Source of the DNA: Pseudomonas allokribbensis
Lineage (GTDB): Bacteria > Pseudomonadota > Gammaproteobacteria > Pseudomonadales > Pseudomonadaceae
Reading direction: 5' to 3'
Assembly (NCBI RefSeq): GCF_014863605.1
Contig: NZ_CP062252.1
Coordinates: forward strand, 3,233,001 to 3,297,000
DNA length: 64,000 nt
In this document: positions 58,905 through 64,000 of the stretch, piece after piece
Layout of the letters: each line of letters begins with the position of its first letter
How positions within the stretch are numbered: position 1 is the first letter of the stretch
Program-made: the position numbers and the translations under genes
The notes under the pieces: generated by a model
What the model saw: only the letters and a program-made list of their open reading frames with translations
Database searches by the model: none
Told to the model about the DNA's origin: nothing

Positions 58905-59711
58905 ATGTCCGTGTCGGCACGGCTTCGAGAAGCAGGCCTTGACCCGCTTGCTTGCACGTTATGGAGTATCAGCCTCGTCGCATTCAGCGTCATTGCCCTC
59001 AGTGACAACGTCCACGCCGAACTGATGCTTCTGTGCCGTTCCAATCCCGGCCCGGTGTTCGCCGAGAGCCTGAGCTATCTGCATTTTTATTACTCAACCC
59101 TGGACCTCGCCGCGTTTGCGGCTGGCGTGACCTTGATGTTGGTGGCGATGATGACGCCCGCCTTGGCGGGGCCTGCGCTGCACCTGTGGTTTCGCTCGCT
59201 GTCGCGCCATCGCTGGCGAGCCATCGTGCTGTTCCTGCTGGGCTATTTGTGTGTGTGGCTGGCGGCCTGTGCGTTGCTTTTTGTCATCGCACTGCTGCTG
59301 GTTTCGCTCACGGATTCAGAGCTTGCGGCCGGGGTCATGGCGGTGGTTGGGTGGCTTATCTGGCAATTGAGTGTCATGCGTTCACGCTGTCTTGCGCGTT
59401 GCCATCAACAGCCCAGGCTCTCCGTTTTTGGCATGGCTGCGCTGGTCGATCCGTTGTGCTTTGGCGTAACACACGGGTTCTGGTGCGTCACGACGTGCTG
59501 GGCGCTGATGTTGATTCCGCTTTGCCTGCCTTACGCCCATTTGCCGGTCATGCTGGGCGGTGCCGTTCTGATCGCCTATGAGCGCGCAAGTGCTAACGGT
59601 CCAGCGTTTTCTCAGGTGACGGGCGCAATCCGTCGCGGTCTTGCGCCTCGTTGGAAGACCATCAGGCAGCGGCTGGCGGCTGCACCTGCAAATTCCCGTC
59701 CACATCCTTGA
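58905..59711 (+). CDS. DUF2182-type polytopic membrane protein, probable metal-binding
   Basis: 268 aa with about six membrane helices. DUF2182 landmarks: MLVAMMTPALAGPALHLW, LLGYLCVWLAA, WQLSVMRSRCLARCHQQP and THGFWCVTTCWALML. The paired Cys/His motifs (CLARC, CVTTC) could bind copper. The gene is spaced three bases behind the tyrosinase, so it is co-translated. Inferred role: copper supply or membrane partner for the tyrosinase. No published function is known to me for the family. Confidence 0.8.
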   Translation: MSVSARLREAGLDPLACTLWSISLVAFSVIALSDNVHAELMLLCRSNPGPVFAESLSYLHFYYSTLDLAAFAAGVTLMLVAMMTPALAGPALHLWFRSLSRHRWRAIVLFLLGYLCVWLAACALLFVIALLLVSLTDSELAAGVMAVVGWLIWQLSVMRSRCLARCHQQPRLSVFGMAALVDPLCFGVTHGFWCVTTCWALMLIPLCLPYAHLPVMLGGAVLIAYERASANGPAFSQVTGAIRRGLAPRWKTIRQRLAAAPANSRPHP

Positions 59712-59844
59712 CCAGTCCGCTGGCCAAAAACAGCGGCACCAGGCGCTTGTGCAGTTCGGGGGTGACAAACTCCTTGACGGTCGCCAGCGCCAGAGTCCCG
59801 TAAACCTCCAGTTCCGCTTTGGTATACGACAGCCAGGCCTTCTG
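59662..59844 (-). pseudogene. 3' remnant of an unidentified leftward gene
   Basis: On the minus strand the last ~60 residues read coherently (YTKAELEVYGTLALATVKEF...), ending at 59662, while further upstream the frame turns into low-complexity shadow. It overlaps the 3' end of the DUF2182 gene by 50 bases. Family not recognised. Probably a truncated gene at the edge of the decayed zone. Confidence 0.45.
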
Positions 59845-60103
59845 ATGTTGGCGTGGTCTTCTCGGCCGTGGCCGGTCGTGATCAGGTTCTGCGCGAAGAC
59901 GCGCAATGGTATGTGAGAGATGATCGGGCAGGGCAGCAATACCGGGCTCGGGTAGTGGTGGATGCCACCGGTCGCAGGGCGATTCGGTACTCGCTTTCGA
60001 TCCGCTTTCGTCGCAGGGGTTATTCCATGAGTTGGCCTCAGCAGAAAGAGCGGCCACAGCGATTGCCCATGAGCTTGAAGGCGATCTGAATGTCTCACGC
60101 TGA
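59845..60103 (+). pseudogene. Degraded FAD-dependent monooxygenase (flavin halogenase/LodB-like)
   Basis: Two fragments in different frames. The first reads VFSAVAGRDQVLRED... and YRARVVVDATGRRA, the FAD-binding DATGR motif. The second, from about 59990, reads LAFDPLSSQGLFHELASAE and on to a TGA at 60101. DPLSSQG is the conserved second FAD segment of this family. The N-terminus and ~100-150 residues between the fragments are missing, so the gene is dead. Confidence 0.75.
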
Positions 60104-60252
60104 AGTTTCGTGAACGCATCACTTTTTTTGTCAGGAGCCACATAAGGCGGGCCTGGTAAAGTTCCTCCCAGACATATCATTTAACATAATATACATTACA
60201 CGTAACAAGATGTTACGAGATCGGCCCGGTTGCACACCCGATTTCAATCTCC

Positions 60253-60512
60253 TGTGAGCACCATCAAAAAACCGGATTTTCCACGACTAAAAAATGGAAC
60301 CCCTGAAAAACAACACTTTAGCCCCTCTTTTCACAGTGACATCGCATTTTCTATCTTTTTTCCCTTTTGACATTTCAAAACCGAATATTGGTGGGCATTT
60401 TTCGCAACGGCTCTGGCACGGGACTTATCACAGAAAACATTTGAAAGCCGGAATCAAAAACGTTTGATATTTGAAAACTGGAATTGTGAGCGGAACATTT
60501 AAAAAACGGAAT
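60253..60512 (+). repeat. Array of ~18-bp degenerate direct repeats (probable transposon end)
   Basis: Four good copies of ACATTTGAAAACCGGAAT-like sequence start at 60370, 60437, 60467 and 60495, and two weaker ones lie near 60262 and 60286. TGTGAGC occurs at 60253-60259 and 60485-60491. The three rightmost copies are spaced 28-30 bp. This resembles the multiple transposase-binding sites at ends of IS21- or Tn7-type elements. No transposase gene is present nearby. Confidence 0.6.
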
Positions 60513-60929
60513 GTTTGTACGCACGTTGCAATGGAAGCGTCATCGCTGTCCATGTGAAAACACACGGAGCTAATTTACAGACTGCAAAAATTCTTCTCCG
60601 AGTTCAAATTTTACTTCCAGCCCTCGCTGCGCATAAATTTCTGCCATTCGCGAGCCTGACGATGCGAACCCGCTGCAGTCATACGGTCAGGTCAGTAGCA
60701 TACTGTGCGTCACAGATGCGCCTGCAAACACGGCGCTGTGCGAAATCTGCAGTGTTCAGTTTGAAACTGGTGCCCCGATTTCAAGGTTTGCCACACGTGG
60801 AACTACCGACGCCCGCTGATCATGTTGTGTTCACAGAATGCTTTGCTGTGTGAAATCTACCGCGCTCAACTTGGGCTCGGACACCTATTTCTCTAGAGCC
60901 TGCTCGATAACGAAAGCCCACGCTGAATA
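60513..60929. other. Gene-free AT-rich stretch
   Basis: 417 bases with short open frames only (up to 112 codons) and no ribosome sites or recognisable proteins. One more weak match to the upstream repeats (GTTTGAAACTGGTGC near 60761) is the only structure seen. Confidence 0.6.
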
Positions 60930-61101
60930 TTACGCTTTGGGCGTAAGGACTATTGCTCTATCTAGCACCTCGATAGTCAGTTCGTCCCCCCAAGCTTAAG
61001 CCTAATGTAACAAGCAGTTCCGGTGGTAAATCGACGATGACGTCGCCAGTTCCATCTGCGGTATCTTGGCATCTGACAGTCCAATGCTTGGGCTCGCTCA
61101 T
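60930..61101 (-). pseudogene. AbrB/MazE-type antitoxin-like gene with a +1 frameshift
   Basis: TAGGAG precedes ATG 61101. The protein begins MSEPKHWTVRCQDTADGTGD and continues to GLSLG, then meets six G (+ strand C at 60986-60991). Removing one G restores DELTIEVLDRAIVLTPKA and a TAA at 60930-60932, a normal AbrB-like end of 56 aa. As given, the frame ends early at 60958. Real mutation or a homopolymer sequencing error. No partner toxin is visible. Confidence 0.75.
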
Positions 61102-61400
61102 AGTCGGTTGACTCCTATCCAACATTAGAGAGTTCACTATGCTCATGCGTTGTGCTGGGTGGACGGATATTTTGAAAGCACCGCTGGAGTAAGGCCTGCC
61201 AACGATTATTCATGCATAGATCACTCTGCGACTAATACCAGTCATGACATTGCGATTTATTTTGTAATTAATACATGCATTCTAAATAGCAAAAAATTAT
61301 AGCTCAACTAAACATCTATTTAGTTGAGTTAACAGTCGGCCTGTTTTGACGCCCTCCTTCCAAATCCTATTTTGCAATATCCGATAACTGTCAGACCCGG
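61102..61400. other. AT-rich gap with a strong inverted repeat
   Basis: No gene seen. A perfect 10-bp dyad (CTCAACTAAA at 61303-61312, TTTAGTTGAG at 61319-61328) with a CATCTA loop lies just before the recombinase fragment. It may be a terminator, operator or recombination site. Confidence 0.5.
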
Positions 61401-61674
61401 ATATTGTACCTCCGTGTATCTGATTTGATTGGCCGCGACAATTGGCGGCCAACCATGGGGGATTTGCGGCGGGATACAACGGGCAACTGGTGGTTCCACG
61501 TCGTCGGTAAAGGCAACAAAGCTGCCAAGATCAGCGTGAGAGACGAGTACGTCGAGCGCTATCTCGTGAGGTATCGCCATTTCCTACAGATCTCCCCCCT
61601 GCCCTCACCGCAGGAAAAAACGCCGCTGATTGCCACACACAAAGGTCGTGGTGGGCTGTCGGATCGGCATGTGG
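61401..61674 (+). pseudogene. Tyrosine-recombinase (integrase) internal fragment
   Basis: Reads LYLRVSDLIGRDNW, WWFHVVGKGNKAAKI, VRDEYVERYLVRYRHFL and GLSDRH, then loses homology. These are segments of phage/ICE-type site-specific integrases (Pseudomonas). Both N- and C-terminal parts, including the catalytic Arg/His/Tyr end, are missing. It marks an old insertion site. Confidence 0.75.
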
Positions 61675-61925
61675 GGCTAGGAATGCCAAAGGTAGAACTC
61701 CTTGGCGATGTTCATTTCGTCGCTAGATTCAAACTCTACTATCAGGGCGACCAGGCTCCTCCCTCTCGGGGAGTTAGAAATAAAAAGTCTGCTGAACAGC
61801 AAGGCCGGGAACAAATCAGATAGATCAGAAGAAAATTGAGATCACTCCTAGATCTTTGGCGTTGAACGTATGTGGAGAATTAGCTCTCACACTCAAACCA
61901 GCTCCCCAAGCCAAGGAGAGACACC
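61675..61925. other. Short gene-free gap before csrA-like gene
   Basis: No protein recognised; holds the csrA-like promoter region and, at its end, AAGGAGA as ribosome site. Otherwise nothing seen. Confidence 0.5.
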
Positions 61926-62108
61926 ATGCTGAAGTTCACCCAGAAAGCCGGTAAAACCATACGCATTGACGACGAAATTAAAATCACGGTGCTTGAGGCT
62001 ATTGGCAAACAGGTGACTCTAGGGATCGAGGCTCCGAATCACGTCAAAATCTATCGAGCGGAGCTCTATCTGCAAAATGCGGACAAGCAAGGCAATAACC
62101 CCAAGTGA
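61926..62108 (+). CDS. Divergent CsrA/RsmA-family RNA-binding regulator
   Basis: 60 aa, CsrA length. Aligned to RsmA it keeps the framework: G9-x-T11, TVLEAIGKQV, LGIEAP (33-37 region) and V40-K-I-Y-R44-x-E-L-Y48. Arg44, the main RNA contact, is kept, but Leu4 is Phe, Arg6 is Gln and Arg7 is Lys. So RNA affinity or target choice is likely altered. AAGGAGA precedes the start. Found in a mobile-element zone, it is likely an acquired paralogue beside the housekeeping rsmA/rsmE expected elsewhere. Confidence 0.88.
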   Translation: MLKFTQKAGKTIRIDDEIKITVLEAIGKQVTLGIEAPNHVKIYRAELYLQNADKQGNNPK

Positions 62109-62333
62109 GCGAAATAACCGTTACTAACGTCGGTCCTGACCGCGACAAACTTAGCTCAATGGTAATGCAGATCCGCGAAGTGATAAGGGGACCACCGCAC
62201 TGAGGTGGTCCAGCAGCAAATCGACGTATTCCAGAAGGCCCAAACCCGCCAAGCTCGTGTGATCGCAGCTCTCTCATGGATGCGTAAATGTAAACGCTAC
62301 ATCACCTCAAGAAAAAACTGCATGCAGCTGTAA
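62105..62333 (+). pseudogene. Small gene coupled to csrA-like gene, interrupted by a frameshift
   Basis: GTG 62105 overlaps the csrA-like stop (GTGA). As given it encodes only 32 aa (MSEITVTNVGPDRDKLSSMV..., TGA at 62201). Dropping one G from the GGGG run at ~62187-62190 extends it to about 75 aa with coherent helical residues (HRTEVVQQQIDVFQKAQTRQ) and a TAA at 62331. GGACCACC/GGTGGTCC (a perfect 8-bp hairpin) lies at the break. Function not recognised. It could be two small ORFs or one gene with a real or sequencing frameshift. Confidence 0.5.
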
Positions 62334-62796
62334 TCTTATCAGTGCACTCGAGGATCGCGGGCGATGAAAAACCCCGGGATTCTCTCCATGACAATGACCG
62401 TCCAACCCACATGACCTGCTTGTAATTTTCACCTAGATCAAGTCGCATATTCAGATATCTACCACCCGATGTAGCGTAGATGCAACTGCTTAAAAAGCCA
62501 CTGCTATCGACGCCTTCGTGAGTCAACACAAATAATCCCTTCTTGAAATTCGTAACGCTTTCCATCGCGCCGTCAACTAATACACCCACCCACTCAGCGC
62601 CGTCACTTTTAGCGGGTGACGTGAAAATCCCCACCCTGTTCTTGATGTCTCGTGGTGAAGGGCATGACTCTTGGCTTCCCGGCCAGGCTGGAATATCGAA
62701 ATATTTACTATCAGGTGCAGCAGCATGCGCAAATACAAATAATTGTGAACACAGTAAACCCCAACGTATCAATCTAATCACCTCTACTTTCCTCAT
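62302..62796 (-). CDS. Exported protein, probably DUF3757 family
   Basis: 164 aa. Signal peptide ending FAHAAAP. The mature part begins with CPSPRDIKN, and a later C-x-Y (SSCIYATSGG) and AILECTDK fit the two-disulfide pattern of DUF3757 proteins. Function unknown. AT-richer than the core genome. Its 3' end overlaps the convergent small gene by about 30 bases. Confidence 0.7.
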   Translation of the reverse strand: MRKVEVIRLIRWGLLCSQLFVFAHAAAPDSKYFDIPAWPGSQESCPSPRDIKNRVGIFTSPAKSDGAEWVGVLVDGAMESVTNFKKGLFVLTHEGVDSSGFLSSCIYATSGGRYLNMRLDLGENYKQVMWVGRSLSWRESRGFSSPAILECTDKITAACSFFLR

Positions 62797-62968
62797 AAAT
62801 GTTAGAAGCGGGTTATATATCAGCTGGAATGAACTCAGTATCCGAGATAACTCTTAAGTTGCTCGATATTTATCCTAAAATTAACGCGCCAATTCCTACG
62901 AAGATAAGCCGTCTAAAGGTGACTGCCCTGATGTATCTCTGGCATGCCTGGATACTCGTAAACCAAGG

Positions 62969-62992
62969 AGCCGCTGAGCCTTGCTAGCGGCT
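62969..62992. repeat. Small inverted repeat in the 62797-63056 gap
   Basis: AGCCGCT / AGCGGCT with a 10-base loop, without T tract. The rest of this 260-bp gap shows no gene I can support. Confidence 0.35.
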
Positions 62993-63056
62993 TCCACAAC
63001 ACATGATGCGTTGGCTCGTTCAGACTGCAAGACTGTTCATCACATCGGAAACTTAC

Positions 63057-63701
63057 TTAGCAGGAAGACTGACCAGGAATTGAAATCGACTTTCCTTTCA
63101 ACAGCTTCGGCTCCCCTGGGTAAACATTGAAGGGATCCACTGTAGAGCCATCCACCTTGACTCCCTTTACGGCGTACCGCACATTTCCGCTGGCAGTCAG
63201 GCGAGCTCCTGAGCCTTCGCAAGTTACAGCCAATTGGGATTTTTCGGCGCCCGGTAGTTGGCGGACCAGCCCGCTGAAGCTGAGGTTGATCAACACGTTG
63301 CCGGACGTCGCCCGATGCTCCGTTTCCTTCAGGCTGATGACGGGCGTAACGTCCAGACGGTAGACCTGCTCCCGCTCAACTTTTTCGAGCGGCTTCAGGG
63401 TAATGGTCTTGCTTTGTCCGGGAGCCAACGTGATACGGAAAGGAAAAGCGTAAAGAGCTGGTTTGCTCACCAGCGTAATAGGCTCCAGCTTTTCACTAGC
63501 CACCTCCACCCCGGGGTTGAGCAGGCGCGACAGGTTGATGGAGACGTACTCTGGACGCTCCCCTTTATTAATGATTCGGACAGTAGTCGGTTTATCGTGG
63601 ACGACGATTTCCTTTGGTGAAATGTCGATCAGCGCAAAAGCCGGCGCAGGAATGGCCACGCAGGCCAGTAGAAGCAAAGCGGAATAAGCGGATAGGCGCA
63701 T
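63057..63701 (-). CDS. Fimbrial periplasmic chaperone (alternate/CS1 class)
   Basis: 214 aa from ATG 63701; AGGAGG lies seven bases upstream, too close to the ATG at 63707. Signal peptide MRLSAYSALLLLACVAIPAPAFA. The immunoglobulin-like first domain has LIDISPKEIVVHDKPTTVRI and an edge strand YAFPFRITLAPGQSKTITLK; the second domain holds two Cys (VTCEG and the C-terminal SSC). It fits CooB/EcpB-like chaperones. Last gene of a leftward fimbrial operon in the window. Confidence 0.8.
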   Translation of the reverse strand: MRLSAYSALLLLACVAIPAPAFALIDISPKEIVVHDKPTTVRIINKGERPEYVSINLSRLLNPGVEVASEKLEPITLVSKPALYAFPFRITLAPGQSKTITLKPLEKVEREQVYRLDVTPVISLKETEHRATSGNVLINLSFSGLVRQLPGAEKSQLAVTCEGSGARLTASGNVRYAVKGVKVDGSTVDPFNVYPGEPKLLKGKSISIPGQSSC

Positions 63702-63739
63702 GTTCATTCCTCCTGAAAGGGTATTTGAATGGGCATCAC

Positions 63740-64000
63740 TCAGGGCATTTTCACCACCGGTTCGAAGGTCAGCGACAGGACGCCGCTGTAGATTCCCGTG
63801 GTGTCCTTGAAGTTGCCTTCGGGAGGATAGGCCGATATCGCCAGCCCGTAGTAACCCACAGAGTCATCTCCTTCCGAGGGCGGTGCCGGATTTTTAAACT
63901 CAGTGCCCTGACCGACTAAAAGAGGCTTCAGGTCCCCACCCTCCACCCCGAGTCGGACTGTCGGCGTGCGGAACACCAGTGTCGGGTTTGCCTGGTTGCG
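63740..64000 (-). CDS. CS1-type fimbrial subunit, C-terminal part (continues past right edge)
   Basis: 86 residues visible, frame open at base 64000. It reads NPTLVFRTPTVRLGVEG, then DSVGYYGLAISAYP and a terminal TGIYSGVLSLTFEP, which resembles the final beta-strands of CS1/CFA-I-type major pilins or the pilin domain of the tip adhesin. The adjacent chaperone supports a fimbrial role. Confidence 0.7.
   Translation of the reverse strand, partial: RNQANPTLVFRTPTVRLGVEGGDLKPLLVGQGTEFKNPAPPSEGDDSVGYYGLAISAYPPEGNFKDTTGIYSGVLSLTFEPVVKMP

Noticed and set aside
60253..60512. CRISPR array
   Set aside because: Repeat units are degenerate, unevenly spaced with very short gaps, and no cas genes are present.
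60515..60853. A 112-codon plus-strand ORF
   Set aside because: No ribosome site, Cys/Arg-rich composition without family resemblance, in a decayed zone.
62148..62182. tRNA-like stretch (TTAGCTCAATGGTAATGC)
   Set aside because: Resembles a D-arm, but no acceptor or T stem can be formed; it is better read as coding sequence of the small gene behind csrA.
62799..62987. A 62-codon plus-strand ORF near the DUF3757-like gene
   Set aside because: No ribosome site or homology sense; overlaps the probable promoter of the leftward gene.

Overview
The window is high-GC DNA (lower in the last ~11 kb) that reads as a chromosomal segment of a Pseudomonas of the fluorescens group. The basis is family recognition: an alkaline protease/lipase type I secretion locus of the P. 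fluorescens/P. chlororaphis kind, a FAN1-type nuclease as described for P. aeruginosa, a membrane PQQ glucose dehydrogenase beside an OprB porin, and a typical Pseudomonas GTTCCCACGC intergenic repeat.

Region 1 (1-15.9 kb) is an extracellular enzyme locus: the 3' end of the serralysin gene aprA, its inhibitor aprI, the complete type I exporter aprDEF, two tandem subtilase autotransporters (pspA, pspB) and two tandem RTX lipases/polyurethanases (pueB, pueA). The exporter serves the protease and the lipases. The autotransporters carry their own beta-barrels. Internal hairpins (one a good intrinsic terminator before pueB) suggest graded expression along the locus.

Region 2 (16-24 kb) holds a small exported protein, a YgdI/YgdR-type lipoprotein, a coupled DNA-repair pair (FAN1-like VRR-NUC nuclease and an XPD/DinG-like Fe-S helicase with its own N-terminal nuclease-like motif), a PAS-PAS hybrid histidine kinase and a MalY/PatB-type lyase.

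Region 3 (24.2-33.3 kb) is a self-contained selenoprotein module: formate dehydrogenase-N (fdnGHI) with an in-frame UGA and a visible SECIS hairpin, the maturation factor fdhE, selA, selB and tRNA-Sec, all on one strand in functional order.

Region 4 (33.3-52.6 kb) is ordinary Pseudomonas envelope and metabolic content: an OprD-type porin, an MscS-type channel, a two-component system, a DUF3313-type lipoprotein, oprB-gcd, a class V aminotransferase, a thymidylate-kinase-like protein, and an RND efflux operon bracketed by two paralogous TetR repressors. The upstream regions of both repressors share a TGAGAC-N6-(G/C)ACTCA dyad.

Region 5 (52.6-64 kb) is accessory. A four-gene cassette (EctB-like diaminobutyrate aminotransferase, GNAT acetyltransferase, SidA/IucD-type N-monooxygenase, LysE-type exporter) looks like a compact pathway for an N-hydroxylated and/or N-acylated diamino acid, with no NRPS or NIS synthetase beside it. 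It is followed by an unrecognised 100-aa ORF, a tyrosinase with a Cys-x-His (fungal-type) copper-A site, and a DUF2182-type membrane protein translationally linked to it. After that comes a decayed mobile-element zone: a flavoprotein remnant, an array of ~18-bp repeats like a transposon end, a frameshifted AbrB-like antitoxin, a tyrosine-recombinase fragment, a divergent CsrA paralogue with a coupled small ORF, a DUF3757-like protein, and the end of a CS1-type (alternate chaperone) fimbrial operon that runs off the right edge. The most promising candidates for undescribed biology are the diamino acid cassette with its tyrosinase/DUF2182 neighbours, and the csrA-like gene with its coupled partner.
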